The notes beneath the pieces were generated by a model that was not told where the DNA came from, did not search any database, and worked only from the letters and a program-made list of their open reading frames with translations. Positions 1 through 6,817 of a DNA stretch of 7,170 bases are shown piece by piece. Position numbers and translations under genes: made by a program. Every line of letters begins with the position of its first letter. Positions within the stretch are counted from its first letter, which is position 1. This DNA comes from Gemmatimonadaceae bacterium (lineage in GTDB: Bacteria; Gemmatimonadota; Gemmatimonadetes; Gemmatimonadales; Gemmatimonadaceae), in contig JADGGM010000150.1 in the NCBI GenBank assembly GCA_019689955.1, positions 1-7,170 of the forward strand, in the 5' to 3' direction.

Positions 1-835
1 GGGCGCACAGGTCGCGGAATGCCTGCGCCGCTTCCTCGGGGTCCATGTGGACGGGGCGCATGAACCACCGCGGGTCGTAGGCCCCGATGGGGAGGAGGGA
101 GAGGTCGAAGGGGCCGTACGCTTGGCCGATGGTCGAGAAGAGGGGGTGCAGCCCCGTATCCCCGGCGAAGAAGAGCGCGTGCGTCTCGGTGCGTACCGCC
201 CACCCGCACCAGAGCGTGCGCATCCGGTCCGTGAGCCCGCGAGCGCTGAAGTGCTGTGCCGGCGTGCACGCCACGCGCGCGGCGCCGACCGTCACCTCGT
301 CCCACCAGTCGAGCTCCGAGATCCGGCGTACGCCGAGGCGCTGGAGGAGGGGGGTGAGGCCGAGCGGCGCCACCCAGTGCGCCTCGGGGTGGCGCGCCGC
401 GAGGGCGCGCACCGTCGGCGCGTCGAGGTGGTCGTAGTGGTTGTGCGAGAGGAGGACGAGGTCGATCGGCGGGAGCGCATCGAGCGCGACCCCGGGCGGG
501 GCCCAACGACGCGGGCCGATCCAGCGAAACGGGGATGCCCGCTCCCCCCACATCGGGTCCGTGAGCACGTTGAGCGTGCCGAGCTGGACGAGCACGGTCG
601 AGTGCCCCACCCACGTCGCCGAGAGCGCGGCGGGGTCGGCGCGGGGATGTGAGAAGCTCGGCGCGACGGTAGGGAACGTCGGGGGCGGCGCGGAGGCGCC
701 CGGCCGCGTTCGGCGCTCGCGATACCAGCGCAGCACGTCGGCGAATCCGTGCTCGACGACCCCGGGCCAGGGGTTCCGAAAGCGGCCATCCGGGAGGCGG
801 TGGTCCGACGCTGATGCCACTACATGGTTCTTCAT
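1..835 (-). CDS. MBL-fold metal-dependent hydrolase, NAPE-PLD/UlaG-like (3' end cut off by window)
   Basis: Reading leftwards from ATG at 835-833 gives 278 codons without a stop before the window edge, so the C-terminus is missing. The start is well fixed, because an in-frame TAG lies two codons upstream and the N-terminus (residues 12-23, HRLPDGRFRNPW) resembles family members; no clear Shine-Dalgarno is visible. Metallo-beta-lactamase hallmarks are all present: TWVGHST at 74-80, the metal motif HNHYDH at 131-136, His195 in AQHF, Asp226 in AGDTG, and PVHMDPEEA at 262-270, which probably supplies the last His ligand. These motifs and the TDPMWGERASPFRW stretch at 92-105 are characteristic of N-acyl-phosphatidylethanolamine phospholipase D-like and UlaG-like hydrolases, which cleave phosphodiester or lactone bonds using two metal ions. 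Family members are usually 320-370 residues, so roughly 50-90 residues are lost. The substrate cannot be told from sequence; I see no signal peptide. It is divergent from the thioredoxin-NHL gene. Confidence 0.9.
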   Translation of the reverse strand, partial: MKNHVVASASDHRLPDGRFRNPWPGVVEHGFADVLRWYRERRTRPGASAPPPTFPTVAPSFSHPRADPAALSATWVGHSTVLVQLGTLNVLTDPMWGERASPFRWIGPRRWAPPGVALDALPPIDLVLLSHNHYDHLDAPTVRALAARHPEAHWVAPLGLTPLLQRLGVRRISELDWWDEVTVGAARVACTPAQHFSARGLTDRMRTLWCGWAVRTETHALFFAGDTGLHPLFSTIGQAYGPFDLSLLPIGAYDPRWFMRPVHMDPEEAAQAFRDLCA

Positions 836-1098
836 GCGCTATTTCGATGATGGGTACTACGGGCGTAGCTGCTATGTTGGGGGCGCGTAGGGAAGGACTC
901 GCGTACACCGTGGCGGCGATCGACGGAAGCTGCTTGGAGCTCAACCGTGCACATATCGCAATTGTTTCGACGGGTCAGGGGGGCGAGGCTTACGGCACGC
1001 AGCCACGGGCGACCGGGACTTCGAGCAAGCCGGCTTCATCCCCCTGTTTCAGTAGCATCGTCATTCCCCTGACGTTTACCCCTCGTCCGGTACCGCGC
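836..1098. other. Divergent intergenic region without a recognisable gene
   Basis: This 263-bp stretch separates the minus-strand MBL hydrolase from the plus-strand thioredoxin-NHL gene and must hold the promoters of both. It includes a locally AT-richer patch around 941-970. I found no pair of -35/-10 boxes with acceptable spacing in either direction and no strong hairpin. The plus-strand frame of the downstream gene stays open back to 814, but the translated residues there do not resemble any domain, so it is taken as non-coding. Confidence 0.5.
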
Positions 1099-2541
1099 AT
1101 GCCAGACTCCGTTGCTTCTGGGATCGTCCACGCCCCGGACTTTCCGTCCGGGCTCGATTGGATCAACACCGGCGGCGCTCCGCTGCGGCTCGAGAGCGTA
1201 CGCGGCCGCATCGTCCTTCTCGATTTCTGGACGTACGGCTGAATCAACTGCATCCACGTACTCCCGCAGTTGCGGGAGCTGGAGCAGCGCTACCCCGACG
1301 TTCTGACCGTCATCGGGGTCCATAGCGGGAAGTTCCGCACGGAGCGCGACACGGCGCGCATCCGCGAGGCGGCACTTCGCCTGGGGAACACGCACCCCAT
1401 TGTCAACGACCGCCAGTTCCGCATCTGGCGGAGCTACGCGGTCAACGCGTGGCCCACGCTCGCGGTCGTCGACCCCACGGGGCGCGTGGTCGGGACGCAT
1501 GCCGGGGAGTTCACTGCCGCCGGGCTCGTGCCGCTCATCGAGCGGATGATCGAGATGTTCTCGCGCGAAGGGCTGCTCGAGCGCCGACCGATGCACTTTC
1601 CACCCGACCCCCCTGCGATCGCCCCAGCCCTGCTCCGCTACCCTGGGAAGGTCGCGCTCGATGGCGACCGCCTCGCGATCGCCGACACGGGGCATCACCG
1701 CGTGATCGTCGCCCGTCTCGCACCCGACGGCAAGCGCGCGACGATCGAGCGCGTGGTTGGGCGCGGGGAGGCAGGGTTCGACGACGGGGTCGACGGCACG
1801 TTCAACGCCCCGCAAGGGCTCGCCTTCCGCGGTGATCTCCTCTACGTCGCCGACTCGGAGAACCACGCCGTCCGCGCGGTGGATCTCTCCACGGGCGCGA
1901 TCCACACGGTCGCCGGTACCGGGCGACAGCTCCGCACGCGCGCGGACCAGCAGGCTGGAGCCATGTCGTCGCCGTGGGACGTGACGATGGTGCACGGCAC
2001 CCTCTACATCGCGATGGCGGGGATTCACCAGCTCTGGTCGCTCGACCCCAGGACACGCACCACCCGCGTGCACAGCGGCACCTTTCGCGAGGACATCGCC
2101 GACGCTCCAAACGACTCGGCCGCGCTCGCGCAGCCCATGGGGATCACGTCCGACGCGCACCGGCTCTACTTCGTCGACGCCGAGTCGAGCGCGGTGCGGT
2201 GGTCGGACACCGATCCCGACGGGAAGGTCGGGACGATCATCGGCACCGGCTTGTACGATTTCGGCGACCGCGATGGCGTCGGCGACGCGGCGCTCGCGCA
2301 GCACCCGCAGGGGATCGCACGCCACCCCGATGGCCGGCTGCTCGTGGCCGACTCGTACAACGACGCCCTCAAGTGGGTCGACCCCGCCACGCGCGCGGCA
2401 ACCACCTGGGTGCGCGGGCTCCACGAGCCGAGCGGCGTCGCGTGCGGCCCCGCATGGGCGCTGGTCGCCGACACGAACGCCCACCGCATCGTGCGCGTGG
2501 CGTACGACAGCGGAGAGATGCAGGAGGTGGACATCGCCTGA
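1099..2541 (+). CDS. Thioredoxin-fold/NHL-repeat protein with in-frame UGA at the redox site (candidate selenoprotein)
   Basis: The gene reads as 480 residues if the TGA at 1240-1242 is decoded as selenocysteine. ATG 1099 is chosen because the family domain starts about ten residues later (HAPDFPSGLDWINT); the Shine-Dalgarno is weak. Residues 10-160 form a TlpA/NHLRC2-type thioredoxin fold: LLDFWTYG (40-47), then Sec48-Ile-Asn-Cys51, the HVLPQL helix, VIGVHSGKF (71-79), and the cis-proline loop AWPT (117-120). Relatives have Cys-Ile-Asn-Cys here, so the UGA falls on the attacking cysteine. Residues about 184-468 hold six NHL-like blades with repeated LxxADxxNxxV cores (ADTGHHRV, ADSENHAV, ADSYNDAL, ADTNAHRI), giving a six-bladed propeller probably used for binding. 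The expected role is thiol-disulfide or selenothiol redox chemistry; the substrate is unknown and no signal peptide is seen. Both sides of the UGA are in one frame, with no frameshift and uniform codon use. Alternatives are a point nonsense mutation, a sequencing error, or a TTG-started (1270) fragment lacking the redox site. The gene is convergent with the aldo/keto reductase, with a 28-bp gap and no clear terminator. Confidence 0.85.
1240..1242 (+). other. In-frame TGA, probable selenocysteine codon (Sec48)
   Basis: The codon run is Trp-Thr-Tyr-Gly-TGA-Ile-Asn-Cys-Ile-His-Val. Thioredoxin-NHL proteins normally have Cys at the TGA position (pattern WTYxCINC). UGA and the cysteine codons UGC/UGU differ by one base, and a UxxC arrangement in a thioredoxin fold is a recurring selenoprotein pattern. 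A stem-loop begins five nucleotides after the UGA. It is the only stop in the frame between 1099 and 2539. Nonsense mutation or base-call error cannot be excluded from one sequence. Confidence 0.75.
1248..1287 (+). promoter_or_regulatory. Candidate bacterial SECIS element
   Basis: The upper helix is seven perfect base pairs, CTCCCGC (1261-1267) with GCGGGAG (1272-1278), closing the tetraloop AGUU (1268-1271). Below an asymmetric internal loop (CGUA 1257-1260 against C1279) a lower helix pairs 1253-1256 with 1280-1283 and, after bulged A1252, 1248-1251 with 1284-1287. The loop starts 25 nt after the UGA, inside the roughly 16-37 nt range used for bacterial SECIS models, and it has G in its first two positions, followed by U as in the E. 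coli formate dehydrogenase element that SelB recognises. The element lies inside the coding sequence (Cys51 to Gln63), as bacterial SECIS elements do. The pairing was done by eye; no folding energy was calculated. Confidence 0.7.
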
Positions 2542-2569
2542 ACGGCGCCCGCGCGTCGCGGCCGCCCCC

Positions 2570-3667
2570 CTACTTCTGCTTCGCCGCCGCGAGGTTCTCC
2601 TTCAGGTGGCTCCGGGACTTCATCCCCACGAGCGCCGTGCTGATCACCGGGAGCGATCGCACGAAGGCGATCGCCCGCTGCGCGTCGCACGTGAACCCCG
2701 GGAGCGCGTCGCGCATCTGCGCCGGCAGGCTCGACGCGAGCTTCGCCTGGAGGAGCGAGGCGCTCGCAACCACCGCGATCCCGAGCTCCGCCGCGGCTTG
2801 CAGGAGCGTGACACGCTGCGCGCCGAGCGGCTGCGTGGGGGCGCGTACCGCCTCGGCCAGCGCGAGGTTCACCGGGAGCTGCACGACACGGAAGTGGTGC
2901 CTCTCCCCCCCGACCTCGCGTGCCAGCGCCACCAGCATCTCCAGGCTCAGGTGCCCGCGCGCCTCGGGCGGCACGCGGAAGCCGTTCCACGTCGCACACC
3001 CGTACACCCCGATCTCCCCGCGCTCGCACCGCTCCTCGAGGAGCGCGAACGCCGTCCGCAGACGGTCCCGCAGCTGCTCCGGAGAGATCACGTCCAGTTG
3101 CTGCTCCGGGTTGTGCACGTAGTAGACATCGATCGTCTCCAACCCGAGGTTGGCGCGGCTGCGGTCGATCTGCGAGCCCAGGTACGCGGGCGCGAGACAG
3201 TGGCCGCCGGCCACCACGTCGCTCGGGCTCATGATCCCGGGCGCGAAATACTCCCGCTCGAGGTACGCGAGATACGCCTCGCGCGTCTGCGGCGCGCTCC
3301 CGTCGAGCGGGACGTACCCTCCTTTGGAGCACACCGCCACCTCGTCGCGCGCGACGGTCTCCCCGCGCACGGCGCGCGAGAGCGCGCGCCCCAGCGCGCG
3401 CTCGGAGCGCTGGCACCGGTAGTTGATGGCCGTGTCGAGGACGTTGAGCCCGCTCGCCAGCGCGTGGTGCGCCGCGTCGACGTACGCCTCGTCGTCCGCG
3501 TCGTCGCACGCGCCGAGGTACGTGCCGAGGCCGATCGAGGAGGCGGTGAGCCCCGTCCCGCCGAGCGGGCGATAGAAGTCGGCGGCGAACCGTGACGCGA
3601 ATCGCGCCGCGAATCGCGCCGCGAATCGCGCCGTACCCTCCGGCGTCGCGCGCCCAGCGAGCGGCAT
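2570..3667 (-). CDS. Aldo/keto reductase
   Basis: A 365-residue NAD(P)H-dependent oxidoreductase of the AKR TIM-barrel family, expected to reduce aldehydes or ketones in the cytoplasm. The barrel starts at FYRPLGGTGLTASSIGLGTY (31-50). The catalytic tetrad is complete: Asp78 in NVLDTAINY, Tyr83, Lys115 in VCSKGG and His185 in YYVHNPEQQ. The coenzyme-binding end is at STALVGMKSRSHLKENL (343-359). The length is close to the family's usual 300-350 plus an N-terminal extension. ATG 3667 is the most likely start, but the first 30 residues are a low-complexity run built of RFAA repeats rather than barrel sequence, and no Shine-Dalgarno is clear. The open frame continues far upstream antisense to the peptidase gene, which is a GC-rich artefact. 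It is convergent with the thioredoxin-NHL gene (28-bp gap) and divergent from the peptidase (180-bp gap); the gap shows no strong promoter. The substrate is not predictable. Confidence 0.9.
   Translation of the reverse strand: MPLAGRATPEGTARFAARFAARFASRFAADFYRPLGGTGLTASSIGLGTYLGACDDADDEAYVDAAHHALASGLNVLDTAINYRCQRSERALGRALSRAVRGETVARDEVAVCSKGGYVPLDGSAPQTREAYLAYLEREYFAPGIMSPSDVVAGGHCLAPAYLGSQIDRSRANLGLETIDVYYVHNPEQQLDVISPEQLRDRLRTAFALLEERCERGEIGVYGCATWNGFRVPPEARGHLSLEMLVALAREVGGERHHFRVVQLPVNLALAEAVRAPTQPLGAQRVTLLQAAAELGIAVVASASLLQAKLASSLPAQMRDALPGFTCDAQRAIAFVRSLPVISTALVGMKSRSHLKENLAAAKQK
3597..3632. repeat. Three perfect tandem copies of a 12-bp unit
   Basis: The unit GCGAATCGCGCC occurs three times head to tail, with a diverged fourth copy on the left (around 3585-3596). 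It lies near the 5' end of the aldo/keto reductase gene and, being a multiple of three, adds four residues (Arg-Phe-Ala-Ala) per copy in frame. It looks like a slippage-prone minisatellite. Confidence 0.9.
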
Positions 3668-3847
3668 GGGAGCGGAGACGTGCGCGGCAGTCGCGCGCTG
3701 CGGCTTGCTGGTCACTCCGAGCACGCTACGCACCACGCGCGGCGACGGCAAGTGCGGAGCGCTGTCGAGCTCTACTTCCCCCGCGCGCGCTCCCGCCGCA
3801 CTTTTCGACGTATGCGTGACTCCTCCACCCTCTCCCAGACGTTCCCG

Positions 3848-5899
3848 ATGACGAAGCGGCCACTCGTCCTGCTCGCGCTCGCCCTCGCGGCGTGCAGCCA
3901 CCCCGCGCAGCCGCGCATGCCCGCGCCCGTGCCGGTGCGCGTGGACTCGCTCCCCCGGCTCGTCGTCGCCCCGCCGGCGGCGCGCGCCTCGCTCGCCCCC
4001 GCGCCCGCGCTCACGGCGAACCTCGACGCGTTCGCCCGCCTCGACCAGATGGCGTGGCCCGGGCCCAATCAATACCGCTCGGCCGACGGACGCCCGGGGC
4101 CGAGCTACTGGCAGCAACGCGCCGACTACACCATCACCGCCGCCCTCGACACCGCCGCGCAGACCATCGCCGGGCACGTCGCGATCACCTACACCAACAA
4201 CTCGCCCGACACCCTGCGCTACGTCTGGCTGCAGCTCGACCAGAACCTCTATCGCCCCGGAAGCATCGGCTCCGCGCTCTTTCCGCAGGACTCGCGGTGG
4301 GGGGTGCGTGGGTTCCAGGGCGGCTACGAGCTGCGCAACATCACCGTCAACGGCGCGCGCGCCGAGTCGCACATCAACGACACGATGATGCGCATCGAGC
4401 TCCCCACCCCGCTCGTGCCGAAGGGGGGGAAGACGACCATCGCGATCGACTTCCGCTTCCGCGTCCCCGAGCACGGCTCCGACCGGATGGGGCGCGACGG
4501 CTCGCTCTACGAGATCGCCCAGTGGTATCCGCGCATGGTCGTGTACGACGACGTCCGTGGGTGGAACACCGATCCCTACATCGGGCAGGGGGAGTTCTAC
4601 CTCGAGTACGGGGACATCGACTACACCATCACTGCCCCCGCCGGCTACACCATCGCCGGGAGCGGCGTGCTCCAGAACCCGCAGGAGGTGCTCACCCCCG
4701 CACAGCGCGCGCGCCTCGCGGCCGCCGCCAAGTCGGACACCGTCGTGCCGATCATCCCACTCGCCGAGGCGGTGGCCACCCCCACGCCGGGAACCAAGCG
4801 CTGGCACTTCCGCGCGCAGAACGTGCGCGATGTCGCGTGGGCCGGCGCTCCCGATTTTCGCTGGGATGCCACGAGCTGGAACGGCGTGCTCTGCCAGGCG
4901 CTCTACCAGTGGCCCAAGGCCGGCCGCGGGTGGGAGAGCGCTGCCGAGAACGTGCAGTGGACCATTCGCACCTACTCCACGCGCTTCTACCCCTTCCCGT
5001 ACCCGCAGGCCACCGCCGTCGCCGGGCCCGTGGGCGGGATGGAGTACCCCATGTTCGTCATGGTGCACTACGCCCCGCAGCCGCAGGGCGCCTTCGGCAC
5101 GATCGACCACGAGCACGGCCACGAGTGGTTCCCGATGATCGTCGGCTCGAACGAGCGGCGCTACGCGTGGATGGACGAAGGGTTCAACACCTACATCAAC
5201 ACCTTCTCCAACGAAGCACGTGAGCCCGGCAAGAGCCTGTGGCCCACCTACATGGCCAACTGGCGCGCCGCCGTCGCCAACGGGACGCAGGCGCCGCTCA
5301 TGACGCCGCCAGACCGCATCAACGCCGGCGCGCTCGGCGCCATCGGCTACCGCAAGCCGGCCGCCGTGCTCCTCACGCTGCGCAATCACGTCGTTGGGCG
5401 CACCGTGTTCGACCGCGCCTTCCGCGAGTACATCCGCCGCTGGGCCTTCAAGCACCCCACGCCCGGGGACTTCTTCCGCACCATCGAGAGCTACGCTGGC
5501 CAGGACCTATCGTGGTTCTGGCGGAGCTTCTTCTACTCCACCGATGTGCTCGACATCGGGATCGACTCCGTGACCACCGTCGTCTCCGATGGCGCGTACC
5601 GTGCAACGGTGGTCCTCACCAAGCACACATCGATCCCCTTCCCCGTGGACCTGCGCCTCGTGCTCGCCGATGGCTCGACCGACGATGTGCACCTCCCGGT
5701 TCAGATCTGGACCGCCGGCGACCGGTACGCCGCGACCGTCCCAGTGCGCGGGCGCGTGGTGGGCGCCCGGCTCTGGCCAGATCCCACGGTCCCCGATTGG
5801 AACGCCGCCAACGACGCCTGGGGAAAGGCCCCGCCGCCCTCCCCGGTGGGCCCCGTTACCGCCGGCGGCCTCACAAGTCCCGTAGGAGATGGACGCTGA
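3848..5899 (+). CDS. M1-family zinc metallopeptidase, lipoprotein
   Basis: 683 residues. ATG 3848 gives a textbook lipoprotein signal peptide: Lys3-Arg4, a hydrophobic core, then lipobox Leu-Ala-Ala-Cys16, followed by a Pro/Ala-rich linker to about residue 65. ATG 3812 in the same frame is possible but would put 12 extra residues before the signal. An N-terminal beta-domain (about 90-230, including TITAALDTAAQTIAGHVAITY) is followed by the catalytic domain: GGMEYP at 396-401, which replaces the classic GxMEN exopeptidase loop, and the zinc motif HEHGHEWFP (His421, Glu422, His425) with the third ligand Glu444 in MDEGFNTY, giving the M1 spacing HExxH-x18-E. The C-terminal part (about 590-660) resembles a beta-sandwich with Thr/Val-rich strands. 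The enzyme should cleave N-terminal residues from peptides outside the cytoplasmic membrane, probably at the outer membrane or in the periplasm. No Shine-Dalgarno is obvious. It is transcribed away from the aldo/keto reductase, and its stop lies 14 nt before the desaturase promoter. Confidence 0.93.
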   Translation: MTKRPLVLLALALAACSHPAQPRMPAPVPVRVDSLPRLVVAPPAARASLAPAPALTANLDAFARLDQMAWPGPNQYRSADGRPGPSYWQQRADYTITAALDTAAQTIAGHVAITYTNNSPDTLRYVWLQLDQNLYRPGSIGSALFPQDSRWGVRGFQGGYELRNITVNGARAESHINDTMMRIELPTPLVPKGGKTTIAIDFRFRVPEHGSDRMGRDGSLYEIAQWYPRMVVYDDVRGWNTDPYIGQGEFYLEYGDIDYTITAPAGYTIAGSGVLQNPQEVLTPAQRARLAAAAKSDTVVPIIPLAEAVATPTPGTKRWHFRAQNVRDVAWAGAPDFRWDATSWNGVLCQALYQWPKAGRGWESAAENVQWTIRTYSTRFYPFPYPQATAVAGPVGGMEYPMFVMVHYAPQPQGAFGTIDHEHGHEWFPMIVGSNERRYAWMDEGFNTYINTFSNEAREPGKSLWPTYMANWRAAVANGTQAPLMTPPDRINAGALGAIGYRKPAAVLLTLRNHVVGRTVFDRAFREYIRRWAFKHPTPGDFFRTIESYAGQDLSWFWRSFFYSTDVLDIGIDSVTTVVSDGAYRATVVLTKHTSIPFPVDLRLVLADGSTDDVHLPVQIWTAGDRYAATVPVRGRVVGARLWPDPTVPDWNAANDAWGKAPPPSPVGPVTAGGLTSPVGDGR

Positions 5900-5912
5900 C
5901 CTCGAGCGCTAT

Positions 5913-5932
5913 GTTGGCACAACCCCGCCAAC
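5913..5932. promoter_or_regulatory. Inverted repeat GTTGGC-N8-GCCAAC, possible operator
   Basis: A perfect 6+6 dyad overlaps the -35 box and the upstream part of the spacer of the desaturase promoter, a position where a bound dimeric repressor would block RNA polymerase. It starts 13 nt after the peptidase stop codon, so it could instead act as a weak transcription-ending hairpin for that gene, but no T-run follows. Desaturase genes in other bacteria are often under TetR-type regulators; which regulator would bind here is unknown. Confidence 0.45.
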
Positions 5933-5942
5933 GGCTTACATT
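5914..5942 (+). promoter_or_regulatory. Sigma70-like promoter of the desaturase/YggX-like operon
   Basis: TTGGCA (5914-5919, five of six to the -35 consensus) and TACATT (5937-5942, four of six to the -10) are separated by exactly 17 bp. Transcription would start near 5949, leaving a leader of about 104 nt before the desaturase ATG. It is the best promoter match I could find in the window. Confidence 0.55.
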
Positions 5943-5949
5943 TCGACGC

Positions 5950-5987
5950 AATCCAGCCTCGGCCCCCCATTCCGCCGGGGCCGGATT
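5950..5987 (+). other. Stem-loop in the desaturase 5' leader
   Basis: GGCCCC (5961-5966) pairs with GGGGCC (5977-5982), and outside it AATCC (5950-5954) pairs with GGATT (5983-5987), with a six-base bulge (AGCCTC) on the left arm. The hairpin would form at the very 5' end of the mRNA predicted from the upstream promoter. No U-run follows, so it is not a typical intrinsic terminator; it may stabilise or regulate the leader. Confidence 0.4.
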
Positions 5988-6052
5988 CTCGGTCGTCCCC
6001 CCTGCCGCGTCCGCGGCACTCCGATACACCCCAGCAGGAGCATGACGAAGCA

Positions 6053-6802
6053 ATGCCAGGGTTCGCGGCTTTAGCCTCGCATTGGTGGAAGCCGGTGCTG
6101 TTCATCATCATCGCCGGCCACATCACGAATGTCTGTGTCACACTCTTCCTGCACCGCTCGCAGACGCACCGCGGGGTGACCTTCAGCAAGCTCGCCGAGA
6201 TCCCGATGCGCATCTGGCTCTGGCTCTCGACGTCGATCGTCACGAAGGAATGGGTCGCCTGCCACCGGAAACATCACGCCTTCGCCGACCGCGAGGGGGA
6301 TCCCCACAGCCCCGTGCTCGAAGGGCTGCGGAACATCATCCTCAAAGGCGCGTTCTACTACCGGAAGGCGATTCGCCAGCCGGGCGTCCTCGAGAAGTAC
6401 GGGAAAGGGACGCCCAACGACTGGCTCGAGCGCTACGTGCTCGCGCGGCTGCCATGGCTCGGCATCGTCATCATGCTGGGGATCGACATCTACCTGTTCG
6501 GCTTCTACATCGGCCCCCTCGTGTGGGGCGTGCAGATGCTCTGGATCCCCTTCTGGGCGGCCGGGATCATCAACGGCGTGGGGCACGCGCTCGGCTATCG
6601 CAACTTCAATGTGAAAGACGAGAGCCGCAACATCTCGCCGATCGCCATCTGGCTGGCCGGCGAGGAGCTGCACAACAACCATCACGCCGATCCGCACTCG
6701 GCCAGGTTCACGGCACGCTGGTACGAGTTCGACATCGGCTGGATGTACATTCGTTTGCTCCAGCTTCTGGGGCTGGCGAGGGTGCGCTACGCGCGTGCGT
6801 AG
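6053..6802 (+). CDS. Membrane fatty acid desaturase (acyl-CoA/acyl-lipid type)
   Basis: 249 residues. The three histidine boxes that hold the di-iron centre are intact: HRSQTH (34-39), HRKHH (71-75) and HNNHH (207-211), with the extra His178 in NGVGHALGYRNF, typical of the stearoyl-CoA-desaturase-like (DesC/OLE1) family. Hydrophobic segments lie at about 14-33, 52-63, 132-153 and 155-178, as expected for an integral inner-membrane protein with the boxes on the cytoplasmic side. It should insert a cis double bond, most likely delta-9, into an acyl chain using O2 and an electron carrier, thereby adjusting membrane fluidity. It is shorter than many relatives (about 300-380), mainly by a short N-terminus. 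ATG 6053 is the only workable start: AGGAG at 6036-6040 lies 12 nt upstream, slightly far, and the nearer ATG at 6042 is in another frame and stops after ten codons. It is followed 15 nt later by the YggX-like gene, so the two probably form one transcript. Confidence 0.92.
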   Translation: MPGFAALASHWWKPVLFIIIAGHITNVCVTLFLHRSQTHRGVTFSKLAEIPMRIWLWLSTSIVTKEWVACHRKHHAFADREGDPHSPVLEGLRNIILKGAFYYRKAIRQPGVLEKYGKGTPNDWLERYVLARLPWLGIVIMLGIDIYLFGFYIGPLVWGVQMLWIPFWAAGIINGVGHALGYRNFNVKDESRNISPIAIWLAGEELHNNHHADPHSARFTARWYEFDIGWMYIRLLQLLGLARVRYARA

Positions 6803-6805
6803 CGC

Positions 6806-6811
6806 GAGGAG
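6806..6811 (+). promoter_or_regulatory. Shine-Dalgarno of the YggX-like gene
   Basis: GAGGAG lies 6 nt before ATG 6818 and fixes that start. It is the strongest ribosome-binding site in the window and begins only four bases after the desaturase stop codon, consistent with translation within a shared mRNA. Confidence 0.8.
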
Positions 6812-6817
6812 TGGCCC

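Noticed and set aside
871..880. GCTATGTTGG occurs here and again at 5908-5917, next to the desaturase promoter.
   Set aside because: Identical 10-mers are expected by chance many times in a 7-kb sequence, and no promoter spacing fits at the first copy.
814..1098. Upstream extension of the thioredoxin-NHL frame back to ATG 814.
   Set aside because: The extra 95 residues show no domain or signal peptide, and overlap the start of the divergent MBL gene; the family domain begins just after ATG 1099.
1036..2484. A 482-codon minus-strand open frame opposite the thioredoxin-NHL gene.
   Set aside because: It has His/Arg/Val-rich composition with no recognisable motif, while the plus strand shows clear thioredoxin and NHL motifs.
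1270..2541. The downstream part as a separate TTG-started gene with the TGA as a true stop.
   Set aside because: It would cut a thioredoxin fold through its active site and leave a 47-residue orphan upstream. The SECIS-like hairpin and intact frame favour readthrough as selenocysteine, though this is not proven.
3723..3751. A minus-strand promoter for the aldo/keto reductase (TTGCCG, 17 bp, TAGCGT).
   Set aside because: Only four of six and three of six matches to consensus, which is expected by chance in a 180-bp gap.
2570..5455. A 961-codon open frame on the minus strand running from the aldo/keto reductase across the antisense of the peptidase gene.
   Set aside because: Only the last 365 residues resemble a protein family. 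The rest is antisense to a clear M1 peptidase and is open because stop codons are rare in GC-rich DNA.
5914..5929. A possible sigma54 promoter, because TTGGCAC matches the -24 element.
   Set aside because: The -12 element is missing: the GC step comes after 9 rather than 10 bases and the bases before it are CC, not TT.
6042..6074. A ten-codon leader peptide frame starting at ATG 6042, overlapping the desaturase start.
   Set aside because: The AGGAG site is only one base before this ATG, too close for initiation, and the peptide shows no regulatory codon pattern.
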